Shown: in pieces, positions 15,556 to 23,279 of the stretch | Layout: every line of letters begins with the position of its first letter | Position numbering within the stretch: the stretch's first letter is position 1 | Assembly: GCF_913020055.1 (NCBI RefSeq) | Contig: NZ_CAJWCF010000016.1 | Coordinates: 1-54,026 of the forward strand | Origin: an uncultured Paraglaciecola sp. | GTDB taxonomy: Bacteria > Pseudomonadota > Gammaproteobacteria > Enterobacterales > Alteromonadaceae | DNA: 54,026 nucleotides | Direction: 5' to 3' | Program-made: the position numbers and the translations under genes | Notes under the pieces: model-generated | What the model was told of the DNA's origin: nothing | Seen by the model: only the letters and a program-made list of their open reading frames with translations | The model's database searches: none

Positions 15556-17193
15556 ATGAGACGTACGTTTGTTTTAGTCACTGTTACTGCTTGGGTAGTG
15601 ATGGTATTACTGAGCTTTAAATGGCCAAATATTATCTGGTTGAGCCTATTCTTAATTCCAGCTTCGCTAATTGGTTTATACGATATGTATCAAACCAAAC
15701 ATGCACTAAGGCGAAATTTTCCCTTTGTAGGGCGCGGGCGCTGGGTCATGGAATTTTTTAGACCATTTCTACGCCAGTACTTTTTTGAGTCTGAAACCGA
15801 CGGTGTACCCATCAATAGAATGTTTAGGTCGGTGATTTATCAGCGTGCCAAGGGGGTAACTGATTCAGTGCCTTATGGCACTAAGCTAGACACTCAAGCC
15901 GTGGGATATGAATGGATAGGTCATTCCTTGGCCGCCATTCATGCCGATAAAGAGACACCAAGCCAGAGAGTCGATGTGGGTGGTCCAGATTGTTTGATGC
16001 CTTATTCTGCCAGTATTTTTAATATCTCAGCCATGAGTTATGGCTCGTTAAGTGGCAATGCAATACAAGCCTTAAACAAAGGTGCAAAGCAAGGTGGCTT
16101 TTTCCACAATACGGGTGAAGGTAGCGTGAGTCTTTCTCATTTAAAACATGGTGGCGACTTAGTTTGGCAGATTGGAACGGGTTATTTTGGTTGTAGAACC
16201 AAAGAAGGCGGTTTTGACGAAGATAGTTTCGCTAAAACAGCGACAAAAGATAACATCAAGATGATAGAAATTAAGCTATCCCAAGGCGCAAAGCCTGGTC
16301 ATGGTGGTATTTTACCTGCCCACAAGAATACCATTGAGATAGCCCAAATTAGACAAGTCGAGCCAGGCACAAGGGTTGAATCACCGCCAACACATTCCGC
16401 TTTTTCTACGCCCCTTGAAATGATGGCGTTTATTAAACAACTGAGGGATTTGTCTGGTGGGAAACCAATAGGTTTTAAATTATGTATCGGCAGAAAAAGC
16501 GAATTTGTTGCTCTGTGTAAGGCGATGGTTGAAACAAAAATCCAACCTGATTTTATCACTGTTGATGGTGGTGAAGGCGGCACAGGTGCTGCGCCATTAG
16601 AATATTCTAATTCTGTTGGTATGCCACTTCGTGAGGCACTGGTATTTGTGGTTGACGTACTAGTCGGTTTTGGTTTGAAAAAAGAGATTAAAGTGATTGC
16701 TAGTGGTAAAACATTTACCGGTTTTCATTTAGTTAAAAATTTAGCTTTGGGCGCTGACATGTGTAATAGCGCTAGAGGCATGATGGTAGCACTGGGTTGT
16801 GTTCAGTCCTTGATTTGCCATACCAATGAGTGTCCAACAGGCATTGCCACTCAAGATCCGGCTTTAGCTTCAGGTTTAGTTGTGGGCGACAAAGCCACGC
16901 GAATTGCTCGTTTTCACAAAGAAACGGTGCACGCCACTTTTGATCTTGTTTCATCCGCTGGTTTATCCAATCCGAATCAGTTAAATCGATCTCATATCTA
17001 CCGAAGGGTCAGCCAAACTGAAATAAAACGTTATGACGAAATCTACCTGAATGTAACAGACGGTTGTTTGTTGCAAGAAAACTGTCAGCCTAATGTGTTT
17101 GATTTAGAGATGAAAGAGTCCTCAGCACACAGTTTCATGCCTAAACAATTTATAGTCGAAGGGCACTCTGGTTTAGAAGAAATCTCTAGTTAA
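15556..17193 (+). CDS. FMN-binding glutamate synthase family protein
   Basis: 545 aa. Two N-terminal hydrophobic segments (residues about 5-40) anchor it to the inner membrane. The rest is the FMN/iron-sulfur domain of the glutamate synthase large subunit (Glu_synthase fold), with SAMSYGSLSGNAIQALNKGA, NTGEGSVS, KPGHGGILPA, ITVDGGEGGTGAAP and the late cysteine segment CHTNECPTGIATQ. It lacks the glutaminase and C-terminal GXGXG domains of GltB, so it is not a glutamate synthase by itself. Such membrane-anchored homologues are widespread and their reaction is not established. It is monocistronic, with a bidirectional terminator after it. Confidence 0.88.
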   Translation: MRRTFVLVTVTAWVVMVLLSFKWPNIIWLSLFLIPASLIGLYDMYQTKHALRRNFPFVGRGRWVMEFFRPFLRQYFFESETDGVPINRMFRSVIYQRAKGVTDSVPYGTKLDTQAVGYEWIGHSLAAIHADKETPSQRVDVGGPDCLMPYSASIFNISAMSYGSLSGNAIQALNKGAKQGGFFHNTGEGSVSLSHLKHGGDLVWQIGTGYFGCRTKEGGFDEDSFAKTATKDNIKMIEIKLSQGAKPGHGGILPAHKNTIEIAQIRQVEPGTRVESPPTHSAFSTPLEMMAFIKQLRDLSGGKPIGFKLCIGRKSEFVALCKAMVETKIQPDFITVDGGEGGTGAAPLEYSNSVGMPLREALVFVVDVLVGFGLKKEIKVIASGKTFTGFHLVKNLALGADMCNSARGMMVALGCVQSLICHTNECPTGIATQDPALASGLVVGDKATRIARFHKETVHATFDLVSSAGLSNPNQLNRSHIYRRVSQTEIKRYDEIYLNVTDGCLLQENCQPNVFDLEMKESSAHSFMPKQFIVEGHSGLEEISS

Positions 17194-17240
17194 GCCAAGT
17201 TTGCAGTATGGCTCATCAAATATTGTGACTCATAAAAAAA

Positions 17241-17258
17241 GCCCTGAAAATTCAGGGC
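17241..17258. terminator. bidirectional intrinsic terminator
   Basis: GCCCTGAA, AA, TTCAGGGC: a perfect 8-bp stem flanked by a run of A on the left and T on the right. It serves the gene ending at 17193 and the DUF3545 gene ending at 17267. Confidence 0.88.
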
Positions 17259-17266
17259 TTTTATAT

Positions 17267-17437
17267 TTACAATAATTCTAATTCATCTTCCGCTGACATT
17301 CCCAACTCTCGTAATTCTAGTTTGAGCCGGTGTCTGTCGTGAATGGCTTCTATCTCTCGCCATTTTCGTTTATTTGCTTTGCTTTTAGATGACTTGGTTT
17401 CTGAATCTAAGGTAGACAATAATTCGGACTTATCCAT
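17267..17437 (-). CDS. DUF3545 family small protein, 56 aa
   Basis: A 56-aa charged protein: MDKSELLSTLDSETKSSKSK, then a basic helix NKRKWREIEAIHDRHRLKLE, then an acidic tail ending DELELL. The KRKWREIEAI core is the DUF3545 hallmark, a family of very short gammaproteobacterial proteins of unknown function. The start has AAAGGAG at good spacing (17441-17447 region) and a terminator follows directly, so it is a complete single-gene unit. The basic middle could bind nucleic acid, but that is a guess. Confidence 0.85.
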   Translation of the reverse strand: MDKSELLSTLDSETKSSKSKANKRKWREIEAIHDRHRLKLELRELGMSAEDELELL

Positions 17438-17659
17438 TTTGATCTCCTTTATTATTTTTATAGCGCACTGATTACAAACATTCTCTTCAAACTATTGTGA
17501 TGTTAAACACAAAACAACAGCTTAAAGACTATGTACCATATAGATTGTTAAAATAGAATAAGTATTTGTACTTTTTATTAACAAGTTGTGAACATTTAGT
17601 GACAACAGAAGAGTTGTTGTAGGAGGGATATTTTACTCGAGTAATCCTAATAATAAGAA

Positions 17660-17690
17660 AACGGCGACATTTTTAAAAAATGCCACCGTT
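17660..17690 (-). terminator. pgi terminator
   Basis: Arms AACGGCGACATTTTT and AAAAATGCCACCGTT pair fully only in the minus-strand RNA, where the two mismatches become G-U wobbles. That orients it to pgi, 48 bp upstream. The remainder of the gap 17438-17659 is AT-rich with no gene seen; it carries the DUF3545 promoter. Confidence 0.75.
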
Positions 17691-17737
17691 TATAGTTGGG
17701 AAGGTAACAGACGTAAACTTACTGGTTAAGTTTGTCG

Positions 17738-19381
17738 TTAGCCGTTAGCTTTTCTAAATTTACTGATCAATTGATTGGTTGACGCATCAAAATTTAAGCT
17801 GGAATCTGTATTGACTAGTTTATCAAGCACTTGATTACCTAACTCTTTACCTAGTTCTACACCCCATTGATCGAAAGAGTTTACCCCCCAAATAGCCCCT
17901 TGTACGAAGACTTTATGTTCGTACATGGCAACCATCGCACCTAAGGTTTTAGGATCAACTTGATTGAACAGCAAGGTATTACTCGGCTTGTTACCAGGCA
18001 TGGTTTTATGCGTGGCGAGTGATTCAAGCGTATCGTCATCTAAGCCCTTTGCAGCTAAATCAGCCTTACACTCGGCAAAGGTTTTACCTTGCATCAGCGC
18101 TTGTGTCTGACCAAAACAATTAGACGCTAACATGGCATGGTGAGTGTCATCTTGATTAGGCACGTTGAGCGGTAACATAAAGTCAGCAGGCACTAACACA
18201 GTACCTTGGTGGATAAGCTGGTGGAATGAATGTTGACCATTTGTACCTTCACTACCCCAAATAATAGGGCCAGTGGCGTAGTCTGTTTCTGTTAGAGAGC
18301 CTGCGATACGTTTACCGTTACTTTCCATATCCAGCTGTTGTACATAAGCAGGGAAACCACGTAAATAGTGATAGTAAGGTAATAACACATGACTTTGTGC
18401 TTGGAAAAAATTCACATACCACACACCTAGCAATGCCAATATCATCGGCAAATTTTGCTCTATGGGTGCAGTTTGGAAATGTTCATCCATTTCAAATGCA
18501 CCTTGCAATAATTCACGATAGTTGTCGTAACCTATTGTCAGTGCAATGGGTAAACCAATCGCTGACCAAAGTGAATAACGACCACCTACCCAATCCCACA
18601 TTGGGAAAATATTGTCTTCGGCCATACCAAATTCGGTAGCGGCTTTAATATTAGAAGAGACCGCTATAAAATGTTTGGCGATATCTTGTTGTGAACCACC
18701 TGCCGCCAAAAACCAAGCTTTAGCAGTAAGTGTATTTTGTAAGGTTTCTTGTGTGGTGAATGATTTAGAAGACATCACGACCAAGGTTTCTTCGTGATCA
18801 ACTGTGGCTAATACATCTTGGATATGACAACCATCCACATTCGCCACGTAATGTACTTTTACGCCTTTAAACCAATAAGGCTTAAGCGCTTCGGACATGA
18901 TTTTAGGCCCAAGAAAAGAGCCTCCAATACCAATAGCGACAATTTGCTTTAACGACTTTCCGGTATAACCTTTGCGTTCACCGCTATGAATGCTGGCAAC
19001 AAAGTCTTGGATTTTTTGCTGACAGGCCAACACTTCAGGCATCACATCTTCACCGTCGACTAAAACCGGTTTACCTGAAAAGTTACGCAGTGCCGTATGT
19101 AATACCGCGCGTTGTTCAGTGTGATTGATGATTTCACCGGCAAACATGGCCTGACTTTTTTCACTTACCTGACATTCATTGGCCAGTGTCTGTAATGCGA
19201 GCATCACTTCGTCGGTAATAAGGTTTTTTGAAAAATCTAATTCAATACCGCAGGCCGCTTGAGTATAGTTTTCAGCGCGCTGTGGGTCGGCGGCAAACCA
19301 GTCCCGCATGTGTTGAGTTTTTATTTGAGTGGCTAATTTTTCAAGGTTTTGCCACGCGGGAGATGCCGTTAGTGCTGTCAT
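17738..19381 (-). CDS. pgi: glucose-6-phosphate isomerase
   Basis: 547 aa (E. coli 549). It interconverts glucose-6-phosphate and fructose-6-phosphate in the cytoplasm. Signatures are [39 protein letters not shown] (PGI signature 1) and [19 protein letters not shown] (signature 2, with the catalytic Lys near the C terminus), plus the active-site Glu/His segment [16 protein letters not shown]. Tal lies directly upstream on the same strand but is separated by its own terminator, so pgi has its own promoter in the 19382-19438 gap. The start ATG 19381 agrees with the family length. Confidence 0.97.
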   Translation of the reverse strand: MTALTASPAWQNLEKLATQIKTQHMRDWFAADPQRAENYTQAACGIELDFSKNLITDEVMLALQTLANECQVSEKSQAMFAGEIINHTEQRAVLHTALRNFSGKPVLVDGEDVMPEVLACQQKIQDFVASIHSGERKGYTGKSLKQIVAIGIGGSFLGPKIMSEALKPYWFKGVKVHYVANVDGCHIQDVLATVDHEETLVVMSSKSFTTQETLQNTLTAKAWFLAAGGSQQDIAKHFIAVSSNIKAATEFGMAEDNIFPMWDWVGGRYSLWSAIGLPIALTIGYDNYRELLQGAFEMDEHFQTAPIEQNLPMILALLGVWYVNFFQAQSHVLLPYYHYLRGFPAYVQQLDMESNGKRIAGSLTETDYATGPIIWGSEGTNGQHSFHQLIHQGTVLVPADFMLPLNVPNQDDTHHAMLASNCFGQTQALMQGKTFAECKADLAAKGLDDDTLESLATHKTMPGNKPSNTLLFNQVDPKTLGAMVAMYEHKVFVQGAIWGVNSFDQWGVELGKELGNQVLDKLVNTDSSLNFDASTNQLISKFRKANG

Positions 19382-19438
19382 AATATGTTCTCAATGTAGG
19401 GTAAAAATTAGGTATGACTGTAATCTTGACTAGAAAGC

Positions 19439-19464
19439 AAAAAGCGCCGAATTCGACGCTTTTT
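19439..19464 (-). terminator. tal terminator
   Basis: AAAAAGCG and CGCTTTTT arms with inner CGAATTCG pairing form a hairpin 15 bp beyond the tal stop. The G-U pair favours the minus-strand RNA, and a T-run follows on that strand. Confidence 0.75.
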
Positions 19465-19478
19465 AGTACTCATTTAAC

Positions 19479-20432
19479 TTATAGGTAGCTTCTTAACATC
19501 GCTTCCAATTTAACTTGGTCAGCGGCGAAGTTACGAATACCTTCAGATAATTTTTCTGTGGCCATGGCGTCTTGATTCATATCCCAGCGGAACTGAGTTT
19601 CAGTTAAAGGTGCGCCAGGTGTTTTAGTCGCGCCATTGTCTTTCAACTTAATAGGCAAAGGTGCGTCAGTTTGAGACAACTCTTCTAATAAGCCTGGTCC
19701 TATGGTTAAACGGTCACAACCTGCTAGTTCGGTAATTTCACCTGTGTTACGGAAGCTAGCGCCCATGACAACGGTTTTATAACCATGCTCTTTATAATAA
19801 TTATAAATTTTAGTCACAGATACCACACCCGGATCTTCGGCTGAAGTGTAGTCAGTTTTACCGGTACTTTTCTTGTACCAATCAAGAATACGTCCTACAA
19901 AAGGAGAGATTAAAAACGCACCTGCTTCTGCACATGCTTGAGCCTGAGCAAAACCAAACAACAAGGTAAGATTACAGTTAATGCCTTCCTTTTCTAATAC
20001 TTCTGCCGCTTTAATACCTTCCCAAGTAGAAGCCAATTTAATCAATATACGACTTTTATCGATACCCGCTTCTTTATACAGAGCAATCAATTTATGGGCT
20101 TTTTCGATACTAGCAGCGGTGTCAAATGACAAACGCGCATCCACTTCTGTAGAAATACGACCGGGTACGATATTCACAATATCGGTACCGATAGTGACTG
20201 ATAATTTGTCACCAGCATCAATAATTTGTTGTTCAGCGTCAGAAGATTGTTCTTTGGCCCATGCCACTGCACTGACTAAGTGAGACTTATACTGCGGCAT
20301 TTCTGCTGCTTTAAGTAACAATGATGGGTTAGTGGTGGCATCTACCGGTTGGTATTTTTTTATGGCTTCAATATCGCCAGTGTCAGCCACAACTGTGGTG
20401 ATTTCTCGTAATGCTTGTAATTGGTTAGACAT
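19479..20432 (-). CDS. tal: transaldolase
   Basis: 317 aa, the same as E. coli TalB. It transfers a dihydroxyacetone unit in the non-oxidative pentose phosphate pathway. The Schiff-base lysine lies in [20 protein letters not shown] (near residue 132), with [20 protein letters not shown] at the N terminus and [13 protein letters not shown] later. ATG 20432 is chosen because AGAGGA precedes it and the protein then begins [20 protein letters not shown]; an upstream in-frame start at 20495 would add residues not found in the family. It pairs functionally with pgi, the next gene downstream. Confidence 0.97.
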   Translation of the reverse strand: MSNQLQALREITTVVADTGDIEAIKKYQPVDATTNPSLLLKAAEMPQYKSHLVSAVAWAKEQSSDAEQQIIDAGDKLSVTIGTDIVNIVPGRISTEVDARLSFDTAASIEKAHKLIALYKEAGIDKSRILIKLASTWEGIKAAEVLEKEGINCNLTLLFGFAQAQACAEAGAFLISPFVGRILDWYKKSTGKTDYTSAEDPGVVSVTKIYNYYKEHGYKTVVMGASFRNTGEITELAGCDRLTIGPGLLEELSQTDAPLPIKLKDNGATKTPGAPLTETQFRWDMNQDAMATEKLSEGIRNFAADQVKLEAMLRSYL

Positions 20433-20753
20433 ATTATCCTCTATAAGTAATGACGCTTTATTCACTATCACATTGCAATATGTATAGCTTGGCAAAATTG
20501 TTTAGGAATTCAAAGAAGTAAGCTGACATATCTTATGTCTTAATGCTTACCATATGGCGATAAGTTAGATTAGGTACAGGGTATAACCGTTGAATATCAG
20601 ACGCCAGTAAAACGCTTTATTTGCTAACAAAAATAACGGCTATGTGAAATCACATAACCATTTAGGCCTGTAAATCTTTAAAATATTTATGCTCATGTCT
20701 ACACACTCTAACTATCCATGTACCACAGACGTCTATAGAAATTGGGAAATGCC
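20433..20753. other. intergenic region upstream of tal
   Basis: 321 bp without a gene. It must hold the tal promoter. Two dyads are visible: TATGTGA-AA-TCACATA (20641-20656) and a copy of AGACGTCT followed by ATA (20727-20737), the same 11-mer as in the thr promoter. I see nothing else. Confidence 0.6.
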
Positions 20754-21386
20754 TTAGTCCGTTAGTAAATAGTGAGAGAACTCCTCTCTTCCTTGTTCGT
20801 AGGCTTGAAGGGCATTTTCAAATTCATACTTTAATTCAGGTAAAACACTATATAAGTTTTCTTGTTGCTGTTGGTGTTGTGCTATTTCGTCTCTTATCAC
20901 TATTCGCTGATTCCGGTTAAGACCATCAGCAATCATCAGTTCACTTTTGTCGACAATAGCGTGCTCAAGCCAGTCTATATTTTTGTAAGTGTCTTCGAGA
21001 TCTGCCGTTCGTTGATTTAATATGTTTTTTAACCCATAAAGCGTTTGTCCATCGGTGAAGCCAGCTAAAAAATCTGTTTCAAATTGTTCAGGACAATTGC
21101 GTTTATAGGTTTTTCCTTGGCGACCTTGAGAAAATCCGTTATTGGTTGTGCAAAACTTTTTAGACCCTGCAAAGTGCCCTTTACGGTAAGTGGCCAAGTC
21201 TGGAGTGACACCGTACTCTGCACATTCTTCTCTGTGTTGAGAAATGCGTGTTTCATTCTTGCCAAAACTACCATCTTCAAAACCTATTAATTGCCAATCA
21301 GCAGTCAAACAATCTGATTCGTTCATATTGGCGCAATTTGATAGCAATAAAGCGATGCTAGTGATGCCTAAAAATCTTAAGTACAT
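20754..21386 (-). CDS. DUF2799 domain lipoprotein
   Basis: 210-aa predicted lipoprotein. The signal peptide MYLRFLGITSIALLLSNC ends in an LLSNC lipobox, so it would be lipid-modified on Cys18. The DUF2799 region follows: DCLTADWQLIGFEDGSFG, the R-x3-H-x2-C segment (RISQHREECAEYG) and FCTTNNGFSQGRQG, with several cysteines that could pair in the periplasm. A coiled C-terminal part (about 130-200) is rich in Gln and Glu. DUF2799 lipoproteins occur across gammaproteobacteria and their function is unknown. It is monocistronic, and its upstream gap also serves the divergent yaaA. Confidence 0.83.
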   Translation of the reverse strand: MYLRFLGITSIALLLSNCANMNESDCLTADWQLIGFEDGSFGKNETRISQHREECAEYGVTPDLATYRKGHFAGSKKFCTTNNGFSQGRQGKTYKRNCPEQFETDFLAGFTDGQTLYGLKNILNQRTADLEDTYKNIDWLEHAIVDKSELMIADGLNRNQRIVIRDEIAQHQQQQENLYSVLPELKYEFENALQAYEQGREEFSHYLLTD

Positions 21387-21558
21387 ATTAATCCTTATCT
21401 GTACGTGGTTTTTATATAGGTCAATTGTATGTTAATTCTGGCTGAAGCTTATTTCAAATACAAAGAAAATTGAAATCCAACTTGTATTTGCCTATGTATC
21501 CCACATATTGCTTAGAGTAGTTTTTAACATTAGCTTTATATTTACAGGATCTCATTGA

Positions 21559-22335
21559 ATGTTAGTTGTTATTTCACCCGCCAAAAATCTCGATTTTGAC
21601 TCTCCTTCGACAACAGACATATTCACTCAGCCAGAGATGTTGGATGATTCAAAAAGGCTGATCAAACATTGTCAAAAATTAAGCCCAGCTAAGATTAGTT
21701 CGTTAATGAAAATTAGTGATAAATTAGCCGGCTTGAACGCTGATCGTTACGCCACTTGGCACACACCTTTTGATACTGACAATGCAAAACAAGCCTTATT
21801 GGCATTTAATGGTGACGTTTACACTGGGTTAGATGCAGTATCATTTAGTCAAGATGACTTTAACTACGCGCAACAACACCTGCGTATATTGTCAGGATTG
21901 TATGGTGTGTTACGGCCACTGGATCTGATGCAAGCATATCGGTTAGAAATGGGCACTAAACTAGACACTGGAAAAGATAAAAACCTATACCAATTTTGGG
22001 ATGAGCGTATTAGTCATAAATTAAATGCCGCTATTGATCAGCAAGGTGACAATGTTTTGGTTAACTTAGCGTCAAATGAATATTTTAAGGCGGTAAAACC
22101 CAAAATTTTGAACGCACAAATTTACACACCGGTATTTCAAGATTGTAAGAATGGGCAATATAAAGTGATTAGCTTTTTCGCCAAAAAAGCCAGAGGCATG
22201 ATGGCTCGATTTATTATCCAAAATCGTTTGACTGAAGTGAGTCAATTAAAACAATTTGATACGGCTGGGTATAGGTTCTCTGAGCTAAAAAGTAAGGGAA
22301 ATGAATTGGTGTTTACGCGGGAGGAGCAGAACTAG
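21559..22335 (+). CDS. yaaA: peroxide stress protein YaaA
   Basis: 258-aa DUF328/YaaA family protein that in E. coli lowers free intracellular iron during peroxide stress and binds DNA. The N terminus [17 protein letters not shown] is diagnostic. Further family motifs are [40 protein letters not shown] and [11 protein letters not shown], with [14 protein letters not shown] near the C terminus. Length is typical (E. coli 258). It is divergent from the DUF2799 gene. The 3' end is overlapped on the other strand by a possible small ORF. Confidence 0.95.
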   Translation: MLVVISPAKNLDFDSPSTTDIFTQPEMLDDSKRLIKHCQKLSPAKISSLMKISDKLAGLNADRYATWHTPFDTDNAKQALLAFNGDVYTGLDAVSFSQDDFNYAQQHLRILSGLYGVLRPLDLMQAYRLEMGTKLDTGKDKNLYQFWDERISHKLNAAIDQQGDNVLVNLASNEYFKAVKPKILNAQIYTPVFQDCKNGQYKVISFFAKKARGMMARFIIQNRLTEVSQLKQFDTAGYRFSELKSKGNELVFTREEQN

Positions 22336-22464
22336 GTTTTCTTTACTGTGAATCAAAAAGCCAGTTATACCCAAGGTTTTTGTTTGAATCATTAAGCTGT
22401 CATCACGAATTTTCTCATAAGTGTTTGGCCATTCTTTTAGTTTGGCCGCTAACAATTTAGTCAT
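22285..22464 (-). CDS. candidate 59-aa small protein
   Basis: A 59-codon ORF ([20 protein letters not shown], then [20 protein letters not shown], then a basic tail) starts at ATG 22464, preceded by TAGGAGAAGGATTTC, one of the better ribosome sites in the window. Its last 51 bases are antisense to the end of yaaA, which suggests the original reading frame may have been shorter or has been truncated. It is not recognised. It explains most of the otherwise empty 282-bp gap between yaaA and the DUF3718 gene. Confidence 0.42.
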   Translation of the reverse strand: MTKLLAAKLKEWPNTYEKIRDDSLMIQTKTLGITGFLIHSKENLVLLLPRKHQFISLTF

Positions 22465-22617
22465 GAAATCCTTCTCCTACCAAAGTTATGGTCTAGCATA
22501 CCTAAGTATCAAATTGTAGATTTCTTAGTCAATCTAATTACTGTCTAATGCGCGCCATCGAAACACAGCACGTTTCACCAGTTACTAAAACTTAAGCAAA
22601 ACACCGAGGAATTGACC

Positions 22618-23013
22618 ATGTTGAAATTAGTTAAAACTACCATCGCAATCGCTACTATCTCTTTATTTACAGTGGGCAATGCCCAAGCTAATGTAGGCGA
22701 CGCGTTACAAAACATTTGTACTATCGTCAAAGCTGATGACAAAAGTGAGTTACGTAAAAAAATGAAACTTGTTCAATCAGACTATAAACTTAAACTTAAG
22801 GATATTTATGCTGGTATCTCTTGTGGCGGCAACAGTCTTATCCGCACAGCAATGCTTAATAACGCTGTTGAAACAGGCACATTAATGGTTAAGAAAATGC
22901 CTAAGGGTGATTTAAGTGCTCCAGAGCAAGATGGCAAAACTGTTATCGCTTGGGCTTCAGAAAACGGACTAGATAATTCACCAATCGTCACTGTGCTTAA
23001 AGGTAGAATCTAA
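22618..23013 (+). CDS. DUF3718 domain secreted protein
   Basis: 131-aa exported protein. The signal peptide (MLKLVKTTIAIATISLFTVG, cleaving after NAQA) is followed by a DUF3718 domain: LQNICTIVKADDKSELRKKM, IYAGISCGGNSLIRTAMLNN, then IAWASENGLDNSPIVTVLKG. Two cysteines (NIC and GISC) could form one disulfide. ATG 22618 is preferred over TTG 22612 because GAGGA lies about 7 bases before it. DUF3718 proteins are Alteromonadales/Vibrionales small periplasmic proteins of unknown function, often in multiple copies. A terminator follows at 23086. Confidence 0.85.
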   Translation: MLKLVKTTIAIATISLFTVGNAQANVGDALQNICTIVKADDKSELRKKMKLVQSDYKLKLKDIYAGISCGGNSLIRTAMLNNAVETGTLMVKKMPKGDLSAPEQDGKTVIAWASENGLDNSPIVTVLKGRI

Positions 23014-23085
23014 GCAGCAAAATAGACATCCTAGAAACGATTAGTTTAATAGGAACCGGTTCAGTGAGTAACAAATAATTGAATA

Positions 23086-23115
23086 AAAATGGTCTCAGAT
23101 GAGGCCATTTTTTTT
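23086..23115 (+). terminator. intrinsic terminator after the DUF3718 gene
   Basis: AAAATGGTCTC, loop AGAT, GAGGCCATTTT, with one G-U wobble and a following T-run. Just upstream is the 10-bp palindrome GAACCGGTTC (23053-23062). Confidence 0.8.
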
Positions 23116-23232
23116 GGCTCAAAAAAGTAAGTTTGCCAACCTGAATGTGCCTAGTATTTAGGTAGCCACCATTTTAGAGACAGGAAGTTTGTCGGTTTTT
23201 ATTGATTAATTAGGAACAGTTGTTTAGTTTTA

Positions 23233-23246
23233 TGAAAACGTTTCCA
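23233..23246. promoter_or_regulatory. LacI/GalR-type operator upstream of GH3
   Basis: TGAAAACGTTTCCA differs by one base from the symmetric LacI-family operator TGGAAACGTTTCCA and has the required central CG. It lies 34 bases before the preferred GH3 start, a typical repressor position. The regulator gene is not in the window. Confidence 0.5.
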
Positions 23247-23279
23247 AAAATCAGAGAGATAAGGTCATATTCATTGCCA

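Noticed and set aside
20641-20656. TATGTGA-AA-TCACATA as a CRP site for tal
   Set aside because: The half-sites are 2 bp apart, while CRP needs TGTGA-N6-TCACA. It is kept only as an unexplained dyad.
20727-20734. Second AGACGTCT as a MetJ site
   Set aside because: The neighbouring in-phase 8-mers do not resemble MetJ boxes, and a single box does not bind MetJ well; it is about 295 bp from tal, which is not a methionine gene.
23053-23062. GAACCGGTTC as an additional LacI-type operator for GH3
   Set aside because: It lies before the terminator of the preceding gene and about 220 bp from the GH3 start, so a role there is unlikely; it may be chance.
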